Positions 41,501 through 56,500 of a stretch of DNA of 64,000 bases are shown piece after piece. A model generated the notes under the pieces. That model saw nothing but the letters and a program-made list of their open reading frames with translations. It ran no database searches and was not told where the DNA came from. Made by a program: the position numbers and the translations under genes. The stretch is from Megalonaias nervosa (taxonomy: Eukaryota > Mollusca > Bivalvia > Unionida > Unionidae). The stretch covers positions 1 to 64,000 of the forward strand of contig JAECUM010096235.1 in the NCBI GenBank assembly GCA_016617855.1, written 5' to 3'. Positions within the stretch are counted from its first letter, which is position 1. Every line of letters begins with the position of its first letter.

Positions 41501-44500
41501 ATGTAAAATGTAACTAGTTCCAAAAGTGATATCCCAACTGTAGCAATAAAAGTGGTATGGCCACTGTGGCAATGTCATTTTCCTCCCAATGACAGATTTC
41601 AATATGTCATTACAAAATATATTAAAAAAAAATAAGTTATTTAGGTGCTAAGTGTACATCATCTATATTGATAACCAACACCACTAACCATGTAAAGAAT
41701 AAAAAGATAACACTTCTTAGGAACATGTCTGATTAATAATGTATTGTCTGGGCAACATTTATTATATGAACAAGCTTGATTTTTTAATTTTTCTTTAACA
41801 AAATCCACCTGATTAGACAGTATTGGAGAAGGGACATTGTCTGACTAGTATCACCAACTGACTAGAATTCATGCCCCAAAACCAACAATAATTCTTACAT
41901 TTAACTCATTAACCCCTGGTGCCCTAGTGTTTATTCATCAGGAGGTAGTACCCAATTTCTGAGCTCTGTAGTGTCAAATTCATTTAATATACACCAAAGT
42001 GGGTGGTATTACAAAAAGGTAGACAGATATACTCTCCAATGATACCAAATAATCAGGACTTTCTACATGCATTACAAAATACTGAGGGAATAACAAATAT
42101 TTTTTTTAGACCAGATTTCTTTACACCAAAAGATTTCAACCATTTTCGGAATTGAATTTTGTGTCTGGATTGAGGCTTTTTGGCCTGAGATTGGTCAAAC
42201 TGCAAAAAGTAGGATAAGTTGGGAATTTGGAGTAAAAAGTGACCAGGACACGAAAATGAAGAAAATGATGGGTCTAATAAGCAACAATAAAAACAAAAGA
42301 ACCCTCCAACTTTTACCCTTCTGCAAATGCACGAGCAAAATAACCGATGAAAATATGAAAACAACATTTTTAACACAACTTGGCATAAGACTAAGTGAAA
42401 ATTTATAGAAAGCAGATGTATTTGGATGTATTCAGAAGTAGCCCTCAAAATGCATTTCCTACTCCCATTTCAGGTGAAAATGATGAAAATCTCCAGGGGT
42501 AAAGAGTCAAACTCATACTGGATTGGTCAACATCAAAGTTACTGACCAATCAGATGTCAGTTTGGGGGCCCCGAGTGGCCGAGTGGTCTAAAGCGCTCTC
42601 CGTTACGGATCACTGCCACCTCACCTCTGTCTGCGTGGGTTCGAGTCTAAGATTCGGCAAATGTGGATATGTGAGAAAGCTTGCCAGTAGCTTCTCGTGG
42701 GTCGGTGGTTCTTTCCGTGGATTTCCCGGTTTCTTCCTCCACCATTAACACTGGCCGCCATGTATAGCCTATCGTGTGCTGAAAAATGGCGTTAAGCCCC
42801 ACAACAAAACAACAACAACAACAGATGTCAGTTTGTTTTGCTGATATCTAAACGGGGTTAAAAACAAATTGCAATCTCAGGGTCTGGTTTGAAGTGTGAT
42901 CTAAGCATTTCCATCTCACATGAGCCCAGAGAAAACATGTCATAATGGAGTCTGTATGGCCAATATGCATAATAAAAAGGCTGTTAAAAAGGAAATATTT
43001 TAGTAAATTATGTTTCTCCAGATATTAACATCAGTATTCAATTACTCTCTGGTACCTCTGAATCCAGCACTCCCTAAAAGACTAAAAATGTATGTCTATA
43101 TATCACACATATTAAAGAAAGTAACTCCTGTAGATCAACACCACTTGTTCTTCCTAGGTGGCTACCAATATCATGTCTTTTTACCAGTTTAAACTTGAAT
43201 GAAACCTGTAACAGGATGCTCACATATGTGGGGAAGGGTGGGAGAGAATGATAGTACCCGGTGATAGGGTAAGTATTTGTGGAGATACATACTTTACATC
43301 AAACTCATTAACATTAGGAGAACAGGTAAAAGGAGGAGAAAAAGCTTGAGCATCTACCTCTGCCCATTTCACCTAAAGGAAAATGATGACTCCTCTATTA
43401 AACAGATGCACTTCTCCTAATATGAAGTTAAAAAAACTTAAGATTATGCATTTATACACATAAGAAGGCAATTCCTGCATGACCCCACAGCTTATTCTTG
43501 CTTTACATTCAAATCTTTCCCATGTGAATCCAGCAAAAGTTGCAAGATCATGCCCTGGACTTAGGTTGTGCTGTCATGAGTAGGAAGTGGCAACTACCTG
43601 TGACCCAACAAGATTCAGCTCTCTCCTTTACAAGATCATGTCATGCAAATAAAAGCTGGAGAAAGAAGATTAAGAAAGCCAGCCAAATGACTCCACTATG
43701 TCTTGAATTCTTTTTAGATCTTATGTTTGAAAGCCTGACTTGTGGAAAATGCTTGCTTTTGCATGAAGCTTTTCTGATTCTTTGTATCTATTTTGATTCA
43801 GTTTGGATGCCAACACTTTTGCTGTGTCATGCAGTGAATATGCAATAGTTAGTTCTGATTGGAGGCTATAGTTTTACTGTACTAGAACAAACAATAACCA
43901 CCAATCATAATTTAATGTTAACATATTACAGTGTGTGACACCATGGAAGTTTAGCCCTTATCTTCAATACAAGCAGACAAGCTGTGAAGCAACAGCAAAA
44001 CTTGGCATTAAATTAAAGTTGTTCTTAAATGATCAGTAAAGTACTTAAATAGTACATGGGGAACAAATCTGGAATTTCTTCTTTAGGCTAATATACGTTA
44101 TTTGTGGCCGAGCATGCTGACAGGATAAATAATCAACCATAAAATTGGGGGGGGGGGGGAGGCCAGCTTTCAAACCACCAGAGTTAGTCACCTTGTGTTT
44201 GCTAATTTGTAGAAGGCGAATGGGTGTTGTCACTAGTTTTTCTTTGTAACTGACATATTTATAAGTGCTTGTGCCTGCTACAGCTGTCTCAGATGAATTC
44301 TCAATTTAAAGAATAAAAAGGCAAATGACTAATAATTGTTCTCGACTGCTGAAGATTAAATAACATGTATAGGGTAAGTATGGTTTGAATTGATTCTTCA
44401 CCTTTTGTATCAACATGGGTATTGATATAAAAGAAATATCGATATATCAATTAGACATTTTACCCATACTACCCTGGATGTGATGGATTTTGTACATTTG

Positions 44501-47500
44501 TATGATATTAAGCACACCAATTAAGGTACTCGTATATCATAATGCAAAGGTCAAGAGATTTTGTTCCCATTCGCTTGAAGAGTTCATTGCAACCAAATAG
44601 TCTGACATTATGTACACTGTTTTCCTTTGGATCCATTCCCCCAAAATTGGGATGCACTGAGGTTACCTTTATTTACAGGTGACTTAAGAAGAGCCTTGCG
44701 CTGTCCACTTGCCGCTGACCATCGCCAAGTCCTTTAGTATTTGTGCCCCCCCCCCGACAAATTAGCATCTGGACTGATTGTCCTATCTTGATGTACTCAT
44801 AAAAATAATTCCACCACTAGCCTCTCCCTGTCTTGCCACTGAAGCAGGATTTTTGTCAAGCTCATAATCTAGTGATATAAAAGAACCAAGACAGGATGCC
44901 ACTGTGCCAGAAGTTTGCATGTAAAGGCCACCAAAATATAACAGGCCCGCTGCCAAACTGAACAGGCCAAGGAGTTGAAGAAACTCTATCACCATAAAGA
45001 AACCCCCAACACATGCCTTCTCCAACTCATGAACAATACTGCCAATGTATTGGTGACAAAGATCAACCTCAGAGAAACAAGTAAAAAAAGTCAATAAAAA
45101 AACAAGATGAACAAAATGTTGGGAAGGGAAAGATCCAACTTCTCTACACTGACCATCCATCCTTCAATGTGAAAGAAGTAAAGAAAGTTGTTCATATTGT
45201 AAAAACTGAAACAAATTTTAACAGCAGGATACAATTACACAGCTTGACAGCTTGAATTTACTGATCAATATCACATGGACAATAATGACCTTTAAAAATA
45301 TCCATAAATATCAACAAAATCATGTGAAAGACACAAATTTTATATACACTAAGTATCAACCTTCTGACTTACTATACAAATGAAAATGTAAGTTGGATGG
45401 TTGCAATGGATTCTTGGAGGTACTGTTCACAGTTGTAAATGAATGTTTAAACTGGTATACATCTTGGTGGCAATACAGCAGGATCAAGAGGGTGGAGAGT
45501 AAATCTGTAGAAGTTTCTACATGATCTATAGACAGAAAGATGTTTTTCATCTTTCAAGGAGGACTGGATTTTGGAGGCTACAGAGAGTAAATTCCTGATA
45601 TTAATGTGATCAGGTAAGTATTTATGATGGAGAAATAAAAGATGCCTATGTCTTGCCTAAGCTTTGCAGCTTAGACATAAATGATAAGTACATTTCTGTA
45701 TAATGGTTTTTTTTCCAAAAAGAGAACATTAGACTGTCAGATAATACAATAAAACCTGTTGTTTTAGCATACAACAAAATTACTGACTCATTCCAACCAT
45801 AACTGACAGGTTCTGCTAATTAAAGACTACAACTGCATTCAATGACAAGAGACCACCTTTTGTCATTCTTATCATCTTAACCTAGAAAGTTAAAAACTTT
45901 AAGACTGAACCTAATCTAATGAACTTTAACATGTGCTAATCTGATTCATAACTATTGTCATGTATTCTGTAATATTAATCCACCATTTAATGTCCTTTGA
46001 TCATAAAATATGTTAAAAAATTTTTTAAATCAATATAATTTTTTTATTATTTATATTGTTGTCATTAGGTCAATTCAGGACATATTTGCAACATAAATTT
46101 GTTGTGACATGACTAATGGCAAAGTATGTTTGATATAATCTGGTCTATTTTACATTTAATATTTCTATTACAGTAAACATTGTAAAGATTTGTTGCTAAT
46201 ATGTTGCAATTTCCATAACATAATGCTATCAAAGCAAAAATGTCAACTTAATGTTAATCTGACCTCAATATAAAAACTACTTACATACACAAATGCTTAA
46301 CACATACCATCTTTATTTTGAATCGGGCTGCCAAACCCATTGTCCATGTTGACAGTAGCACTAGCACTGACAGTTTGATGGACAGAGTGGGCAATGTCAT
46401 TGACAAAAGTTGGGGTGTTCCATGTCCATTGCACAATGTCTCCAGTCTGGACCTCTACATAGTTTGGCTTAAAGGCATAGCCTTCACCAAAGTCTGCAAA
46501 AATACAGAGAATGATATTTTTAACTGCATGATAATTCCCTACTTAGTAAACGAACATTTTGAATTAATCATAAGAATTTGATTAAGTGAATAGTCTGTTT
46601 TCCTTGAGATAGTCTTTTCATTTTTTATTAGGAGCTATTACATTTCACTGCACAAAAAAAATCATTCATGATTCAAAAACTGCTAGTGTGATCTGAACAA
46701 TTAGTTTACTTACTTAGAAAAGATTCCCAAGCCCCACAATTATCTCAAAAGTTGCTGTAACATAAATAAATAACTATCATGATAAAATTTATGTAGATAA
46801 ATTTCCAAATGAAATTAAACTATGAATTCACTTTGCATACCAGGCCAACTTCTAATACAGTGCTGAGAGTTTGGAAGGGGGAGACTCACAAAGTGTTCTG
46901 AGGTCCCAATGGGGAGGGGTTTGCATAGCCCCTCCAAAATGAAACAATACAATTTAAAGTAACTTATCTATTCATACAAGCCAACTGAAAATGGCTCAAA
47001 ATTCAAATCTGTATAAAAGAAAATAACGTTTTCTTTCAAGCGTTGAATACATTTACAAACAAAGGCTAATCATTGTCAAATAACATCATACACATGTGGT
47101 GCCTGCCCTCACATAATCATAACCATATAAACATTAATAAATAAAAAATGTTTATGTCTTTAAAAGCCATTAACAGTGGAATAGTCTTTATTACATGCAG
47201 TCTTTGCTGCTCTCAACAAATTCAGTAGGCGGTTTAAAGGTAATGCAAGTGTCATTTGTATTCATCTTTACACTCATTAGAAACTGGATGGTACTATTGT
47301 TCAAACCATTTTGCAAGAAAAAGGTGTGGGCCCCCGAGTGGCCGAGTGGTCTAAAGCACTCTTCGTTACGGATCACTGCCATCTCACCTCTGTCTGCGTG
47401 GGTTCGAGTCTAAGATTCGGCAAATTTGGATATGTGAGAAAGCTTGCCAGTAGCTTCTCGTGGGTCGATGGTTCTTTCCACGGATTTCCCGGGTTTCTTC

Positions 47501-50500
47501 CTCCACCATTAATACTGGCCGCCATGTATAGCCTATCGTGTGCTGAAAAATGGCGTTAAGCCCCACAACAACAACAACAACAACATAGTACGTTCTCCAT
47601 TCTTCACAAATGACAAAGTGATTTATGGCAAATCTGGACCAGAAAGGTATTGAGAGCCTGTTAATTGTGAAATTTAATAATCATAATGAATGCTATTTAA
47701 TGGTCACCAGTCAGTATCTTTTGAAGAAAACCAAAAATACTTATGAGTTTTTATTTTATTTTTTTAAATCTCTGCAGTGAACTATGAGATATAACTCTTC
47801 CCTTTTCATTTAATTGACTATACACTGACTGGCATTCATTCATTATTATTGTAACATTTTCATTAGAATTCTATTCAAGTTCAAAAGTTGCTGTTTTATT
47901 ATAGAATAAAAAGAAATCATTTTATGACAAAAAAATCCATTTGTTTTCCTTTCAGTCGCCATTAAACAAGAAAATTTATGTCAACAGAAAATCTAATGGT
48001 TTACAAGCCAATCCACTGATCAAAATTTGTAAATCTCATGGTTTGATGCTCTGGTCTTGTCACAAGTGTGAACATGCATCTTTTTGACTTAAATAACATC
48101 AAATGAACTGGGTTGTTCCACTTAGTGTACTCAGCCTGTGCAAATCAGCCTAACACGTTCTCTGACAGCAGTACTCAAAGGACTTAATACATAGCTATTG
48201 TCAGCCTGTTAAGTAATCTGCAAAATGGTTCTTGCCAAAAAAGACATTTTTTCTGTACTAAAATTTGCAGATTAGATGCATGGGTCACATCATTTCCTCA
48301 GAAGAAGGCTTGTTAATTGGGTTTATAAAATTCATGGTTTGTAACAAAGCAAGAAATTCACAAATAACTGTAAATTAAGTGTAGCCCTACCACACATGAC
48401 AGTAAGTAATCTAAAACAAAGTCAAAGACACCAAGCTGACTCTTGAAATGACTGAGAAGAACATAAATTACCTTGTACATTCAGACTTGCATCTAAATTT
48501 CCATATAACAGTTTGGTAAGAAATTTTTCAGTGCTGTTCAAAGTAGAATAAAAAAGGTAAAAGATATGAACAAGAAAGAATGACAGGGTCACTAATGGCC
48601 TCCTGTTTTGCGAAGCAAAATGAAAAGAAAAGTAGATTACATAAAATGGTACTTCCATTACTAAGATATAAAAATTATTAATAATGCTCTTTCAACAAGG
48701 AACCATAATTTGAAGTACAATAGGTTTCTTCAATATTACTGTATATACTCATTTAAAAGTAACTCAACTATAAGCTGCCACCCTCCCACTTACTTAGGGC
48801 TGCAAAAAAGCTCATTTCTCTTTGACTAAAAAGTTGAGGTGTATTTTGAAAGTCAGATGTGTCTGATGGTGGGGCTTGTTAAAAATAAACAAATCAAACT
48901 GAATGGATAGATAGACTGATAGGAAAAATAAAGGTCACCACCACAGAGATGTTATACCTAATGAGGACCGTTTTCACCTCAGAGTTGATCTTTTCAGAAG
49001 TGAAATGCATTGATGACAGCCTTAATTTCTAGGATGTTGATGTATAAAGGCCATTCCCGTGGCTCCCATGTATCATCGATAGAGGTGAAAGTTGACAACA
49101 GGTGGGCACCCTCACTGGGCACACTGGCATTGGTACCTACTATTATTTCCACTTTGGGCTTCTCCAGTGGGATTCCCATGGTCAGCTGACCTAGGATGTT
49201 CCATTGATGGAGGAATGATTGAATCTCAGACATGATCATGACTGTTTAATCAAGGGGACCTGAAAAGGGGCACCATTGTGCTGGCAATGTCTGCATAAAA
49301 AAGACAGCCTAGAGGGATTAAGTCTGCTGCCGCATTAAATAAACCAATGAGTTGCAAGAACTCTCTCACTGAAATCCAAATTTTGTTGGAAACAGATTAG
49401 ATGAGTTTGAAGATTCTGATAATGTGAACTCAAAGAAAAACACCAGATTCTAGTTGGTTAAGATCTCCATAACCAGATGGACAAAGTTATGGGATGGACA
49501 GAGGTCTGACTTTCGCAGTTCACTAAAAAGCCTAGATGATCTAGAAGAGAAAGAAGATCATTCCAGTCTTGGAGTAGGATAGAACTTACCATGTGTTGCT
49601 GGAGGATGTCATCCAGTTACGCTGCCATCATTATAGATGACATCGATTGGAAGTGGGAGACAACACAATACATAATCTGAGTATAAGCCTGGGGCTGATG
49701 TTGAGACCAAAGTAAAGAATGGTGAAATGACAAACTGTATCACAGTAAGCAAAAACAGGAGAAAATGTTCATGACATGGGGTGGACTGGGCTATGAAGAT
49801 ATGCGTCGGCCACATTGAGACTGACAGCATACTCGTCTCATCAACCAGAGAGACAGACTGAACTTGCCGTCTCTATCTTGAAATTATTGAGGCAACTCCA
49901 GTCAATGATGTGTCTCAACTTGCTTTTTGCTTTCCATAAAAGAAACAGCCTTGATTAAAACCCCAGGGGTTGTGGCTCTTTTTTTGGGGTGGGTGGGTGA
50001 GCAACTGTATCATCCTTCTCTCCAAATCTGATGATGTATTTGTGAAGAGGGGAGAAGAGTATAGGGGATGGGATTGTTGATGAATGAAATCCAAAGCCCT
50101 ACTGAATGACCTGGATCATCACCCTTCTGCAGAAATAGGGAGATCCAGCAAACTCAAAATCATTTTCTTACTGCTTTGGTACAATTGCTTCCTAGGGATC
50201 AATGTTGGTGTACCTGTGACTGAGAAGATCTCCTGTCCTGAGGCTGTTTAACATCCCTTCACACTGGCGGGGACTGAGTGGTTCCAAACGCCCATGTGGG
50301 TTGAGCAGTAAAGGGGCAGTTCCTGAGCTGCCTGTCTCTAAACTTCCTCTATTCTTCCTCCAAAGCCATGGTGATCTGAACAGGATCATCCAGAAAGGGA
50401 GGGTATGACAAGGTTGAAGAGACATGGATCACACACATGTGACATGTCGTATCAAGAGTAGATTGGCCAAAACCCATCAAAATATTGGCCATGGTATGGT

Positions 50501-53500
50501 CAGCAGCCCAGGTCAATGACCCTATCAATCCTGGTTGTCATCTCCCAAGAATGGCTTTTGCCAGGTGTCTCCATTGATTCTGAAAGGTGACAATGAGACC
50601 AAATACAACAATGAATAAGGTGCAACAACATCCTTAACCAGCTCTGATGAGCATGGAGAATATCTGTCCACCTTATAAAGCAGATGAGAAGACATATGAA
50701 CAGCTACTATATTCTTGTCAAGTGCTGAGATATGAATACTGAAGGTGTCTGTCGCCTTAAGTCTGTATCTTCCTCCTCATCAAGATCTACCGATTCTTTA
50801 GAAAAGCAGCGGTAGGGGTGGAGGGCATTCTAAGTAGCCAACACATTATAGATGACCTTGATGGCTGCTTGAAGCTAAACTTCAGTCCGTTCCATGGTTG
50901 GATTTGAATAAGATTTGAAAGATGAAGGATTTGAAGGAGTTCCGTCACACTCACAAGCATGAAGAAATCAACAGAAGAACTGATAGATGGAAAAAACTGA
51001 TTGTAACAGGGCTTCCACATCATAATGCAGCCCACAATAAAACTATGTTCAAGATGGAAAGCAGGGTGTAAATATGTTTATTAGAAAATTTCTGAATTTA
51101 CTGACTCGCTGTAAAGTTGTACTTACCTGGATCTGTTCCCTGGTTGGTAATTTGATGCACTGTTGCAGTATCCTGAATCTGACAGATCACCTGAGTTGGC
51201 TTAGTTAATTCCACATCACAAACATGGTCACCAATTGTGATATCCACATCTGAAGAGTCCATGCCAAACCCACTTCCTGTTACAGTGATTTTTGTCCCTC
51301 CCAATACTGAGCCCTTGGTTGGATAGACATTGGTCACATCCAGCTGCACATTTACAGTAGGCAAATCACCACTATTAAAAAGCAAAATAGTAATGTTTTG
51401 GTTGCTTTTAAGACAAACAGACAGTATAAAGTAATATTGTGAAATGAATGGGACAATTATGCACATTATTTAAAACTTGTTTGTTCTCATAATGTTGAAA
51501 AAAAAAAGAACAAGGGCAAGGAAAACTCCTCCAACAAGGATCATTAAAAAGGGAAAAATATTACTTTTAAATGTTTTCTTGTTGATCTAGTAATCTACAA
51601 ATAAGCATATATAAAATGGCACAATTTGAATAATTGTTTGCTCAATCACATACCAATAAAAAGAAAATGTCAACAATCTTTGACTTCTACCACAAGCAAT
51701 TTCAGTCAGTTTTTGTCCCCTGTATATAAGAGTGAGGTCAAAAACGTTCACAACAATAAAATCAGACTAAGATCTTTAAGACAGCTGTAAAGTTATTGGG
51801 CAGAAATCAAAAGTAACCCAGTTTCATCATCCTATTTGAGTAACCGAGTCCTATTTGAGCATACATTAGAGTTAAAGCACAGATAAGAGGTAATTATTGT
51901 TTTTATAGGTTTTAACGCCATTTTTCAGCACAAGATAGGCTATACATGGCAGCCAGTATAAATGGTGGAGGAAGAACCCAGGAAAACCCCGGTAAGAACC
52001 ACTGACCCACGAGAAGCTACTGGCAAGCTTTCTCACATACCCACATTGGCCGAGCCTGAGACTCGAACCCACGCAGACACAGGTGAGATGGCAGTGATCC
52101 GTAACAGTGAACGCTTTAGACAACTACGCCACATAGGGCCCCCAGAGAAGAGGCAAACTATTGATCAGTGATGTTAATGTTGAAGATAAAACCTTGACTT
52201 AATTCTAGAGATGCCATCAAACTGACAAGCATAAGTGTACCACGCTATATTCACATACCTCAAAAGCTTTAATGATAAAAAGCAAAAACAAAAAGAATCC
52301 TTTGACCTGTGACTTCAATCTCAGCAACAAGGACCCAAATATACAATGCAACATAAAACATTGTTTATAACATTTCATAGAAGACTTGGATTTTCAGAAA
52401 ATTATAACCAATGTTACATTCAAATTCATCATTTATTTTTCAAAATGTTTATATACTTGTTCATTTCAATGATGTTGGACATTCATGTTGTAAACAATTT
52501 TTAATGATACAATTATTGTCAAAAGTAATATGTAATGTTGATAAAATTTTCAAACAATATACATTTGAATAAATACACTCTTATGTGAAATGTCTTTGTT
52601 TAATAATTTGGTGATACACATGTATGCAAAGATTCATTTCTTAATCCCAATGGCTTTAAAATTACCAAGTGGAAGGGAAAGTGTATTGGGCAACAAAAAC
52701 TATTGAGTCATGGCCCTGATGTTAAAGACAGTGGTACATAAAAAATTATCTAGTGATGATATATACATATACCATGTTTCATTCATTATTCTCAAATGAC
52801 TTTAACGTTAGAGAATAGAAAAGAAAATGTTATGGACAGATGGATGGACTGACAGTCAGACAGAAATGAAGATGCATACCCCCCTTTTCTCATCAAAAAG
52901 GTGCAGAACAATTATATGTATCTGATGTAAAATTTACAAGTCATTAAAGCTACGAAACTAGATAATTGATGTATTACTACTTTAAAACATGTACAATGCA
53001 CAATAGGCAAGACCATTATACAGCATCATATAAAGAACTGTAGTAATCCTGTATAAGACACTGATGAGGAATAGCATATATAATCGTTTATAAGTCCACT
53101 GATTTAGTTAAAAAATGATTATTAATATAGAGTAGGGGTTGTCTTATAAATGAGATATAGCAAAAAAAAAATTTAATCTGACCTAACCATTATGACTGTT
53201 TATTTTGGGATTCTATAAGTCTTGGGACTCCTATGTATATATTCAAAAGTAATTTTTTAATGACTATAAATGTTGGGACATGAAATTATAGCAATTGTTT
53301 CATGTATCATAAGTCTTGGGACACCTTCAACATTTATTTCACTAATTGGTCGATTTAATAAATATACAATAAAGACATTTCAGAAATAATGTATTGACAA
53401 TAACTATAATATTGTCAAAACCCAGTTTCAGTTTGCTATGATGTTAGTGACCATAATGGTTTATACAGGTACAGTAATTGTGCTAATATTATGGAGTACA

Positions 53501-56500
53501 AGAGAATTAAACATCAGAGTACTTAGCCACAAGACAAAATTCCCTCTTATCCAAGCCAGTTTCAGGGTTAAAACACAGTAACTGGCTTGAATTGCTGTCA
53601 GAAAACAAAAGAAAAATCCTCTAATTATAAAAGAAGGACATGCCAAGATAACCAGCTTACCAACATATGTATTTTTTAGGTTCAAACTTTCTTTTAAACT
53701 TGCTCATCCCAATTTTTATTTTGCTTTTACTTTTTTTATTCCCATCCTAGGATGGGCAATTAAACTAGTGTTTTGATAGAGTTGCTAATTAGACCTTATT
53801 CATTTAGCATGTAAAAGCAGCACTGCTTTGTTTTCCCCAGTGGACAATCTGCAGCACTATTGTTGTTTTTCTTCGTAAAGTCTATAACTAGCATGCCATG
53901 AATTTGATACTTCTTCAGTGCCATGTTGAGTCCCTTTGATCATACTTTGCAACTGACATCTGTTCAGCTACAACAATCCTTTGATGTAATTTCAAAGACT
54001 GATCAAAGTGTCTCTTACAAACACCAAGCTCAAGCTCTACATAAGTAATGTTCCAAGTTTATGAATAAACAGTATTCTGTCAATTACAGTGTACTTTGTC
54101 AGTTAGATATCATACATTGCAAATTGATAAAATTAGGTAGTTTCACCAGTATGGGGAAAAGAAAACATAATGCGTATGATGGAGCATTTAAGTTAAAGGT
54201 TAGATTTTGCAGATAAAAACAACACTAGAGCTGCAGAATATGAATTTGGTGTGTTGGAGAAACTGATGTGTGACTGATGCAAGACAAATCAGTTCAAGTT
54301 GATAGTGTCAGAGATCTTAATAAATTTTGAATAATGGAAAGCCCTTATGCAAATTGGGAGTTTGGTTTGAATGAGTGGGTTGGAGAGCAGTGTGTTTTAG
54401 GTGCATTTGATGCAGTCTGTGAAACAGAAGTTGCAGTGACATCAAACATACCAAGCTGTGATACCTGGTGGCACCACGTCTGTACTACAACTGCTGGATG
54501 TTTGCCAAAACAAGCCGTTCAAGGCAATATGTGTTAACAGTGGCACAAGTTTATTGTAGATGGACCCAAAAAATTTAAGGCAGGAAATGTGAAGCATCCA
54601 GGGACTGAGTATCTCAGTGAGTGTGTAATGTGTGGGAGAAAATTCCAAATGATATGGTAGTCAAATTATTAAAGAAATGTGGTATTTCCAATGCAATGGA
54701 TGGGACGGAGGATGACAAACTCTTCAGTGATTTCATTCAAGATAAGACTAACACCAAAGTACCAACAGATGACAGTAAAGACAAAGAATCAGAATTGGAT
54801 GATGAATCAGATGACGAATCTGAGTCAGACAATGTTTATGACAACCGAATGACAATGGACAAATTCAGAAATTTTATTTGGTTTCTCCGACAATGAAGAT
54901 GAATTTTTGGGTTTGAACTCAATATATTACAAGATATTGTGAATTGCATCATTCTGGATTACAATTTTTATATCCTTAGATGACATATAATTCAATGCAT
55001 AGATTTATTAATAAATTGATTTAAAAAAACTAAGCATTATGGATTTCATTACATGAAGATAGACAAATTGTAAGTTGTCAATTTATTTGTACATATTCAA
55101 CTCAATAATACAAATGTATTTGTACTACATTGGTTTTGTCATATTTGTCCTATCTGTCAATCCATCTATCCAGTTTGACTTAATTATTTTCCCCAAGAGC
55201 AACTCTGACTCACTGACCACAAGTCACCTCTTGCAGATGCATTTGATTAACTAAAAAACACTTAACTTATTGGAGGGTCATAGAGAAATTTCCTTTTTGT
55301 GGTGGGTGGGGGACGACTTATAAGTATATACAGTATATTAAAGTATATTGCTTCGAAATGAACTTCTTGAAATTAGAATAGTTCACTAACTTTATGAACT
55401 ATTCTTGAACAAAATATGAAACATTCTTGAAATTGTTTTTTGGTGTTCATGAACTTCAGTTTCTGAACAGTTCATGAATAAGTTCAAGGACAAATGAAGT
55501 ACTATCAAGAAAAATAATATTTCATAAGAATTTAAGAATTCTTCTTGAATGAATTCATGAACATATTAAGTACAGTTGATGTGCTAAAAAGAATTTAAAT
55601 AGTTCAAAACAAATAATTAACAGATCTTGAAAGTATTCTGGAACATATCAAGAACAATTAAAGAACTAAAAGGGCAGTTAAAATTCTGAAATGATGATAA
55701 TAGTTGGAAATAAATCAGGAATATTTTAAGCACATACAAATTGCAACAGAAATAACTGAAAACAAATAAAAATGTATTTCATTTGATTCTGAATGCAACA
55801 TGATTCAATGAAAGAAACTTTCCATCATAACCACTTAATTGCAAGCTCACTCTCAGTTCTCAACATTACTTAAAAGGAAACTATTTATAAAATTAGAGAA
55901 TGACTGACAAAGATTAAATGCATACCCTAAGAAATTAATAGTTTGGATGATTTGGGTTGGAAGTTCATTACAAGTGCAATTTATCAATAAATTGGACATA
56001 AATTTAAGGGCACTCTGGGTTAAGAATGTTCATAATTTTACACCTGTGTCCAATTTATTGGATTCAAAATTAACAAAATTACTGCATGGTTAATATTTGG
56101 AAACCAATACTTACTAAGACTGTGAACTTGATTCAAATGAAGGATGATATTTTGTTGTGATGCCAAGCATTTCTTGCACGTCAAATATTTGTATTTTCCT
56201 TCTACTGTTCTTTTAAATTTACCTGTTTTGCTGATGGAGCAGCCGACAGTACAGTTTCATCAGCTATGCCATATTTTATAAATCTAAATCAAAGAGACGC
56301 TTGAATCACATGGCTAATGAGCTATATTGGTTATCAGTCAACATCTAGGTGAATCAATATTTTCCATTCTTTAAATTGTATTTTTTAATAAAATCAGATT
56401 TTGTTCCTTGTGAAGCTGGTGTAATGAAGCAATATCAGCATTTGCAATATTGAGGTCAATCCTAAAGCTCATATAGACTGGTCCCCTGTTATAGTTATAC

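Larger units (their letters stand above)
40356..46307 (-). other. Intron 6
   Basis: GT-AG intron containing SINE copy C with target-site duplication (42551-42835) and a DIRS-like RT fragment (44783-45160). G and C homopolymer runs occur near 44150 and 44747. No gene seen in 40356-42550, 42840-44780 or 45170-46300. Confidence 0.85.
46494..51126 (-). other. Intron 5
   Basis: GT-AG intron containing SINE copy D (47328-47584), a pogo-type solo terminus near 48737 and a decayed DIRS-like retroelement (about 48990-51040). 46494-47320 and 47590-48720 show nothing recognisable. Confidence 0.85.

Noticed and set aside
42565..42660. Plus-strand tRNA gene (Leu/Ser-like head)
   Set aside because: The same sequence with the same non-tRNA tail occurs in six places; it is the head of a SINE.
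43540..43848. 102-codon plus-strand ORF
   Set aside because: No recognisable motif or splice context; probably chance.
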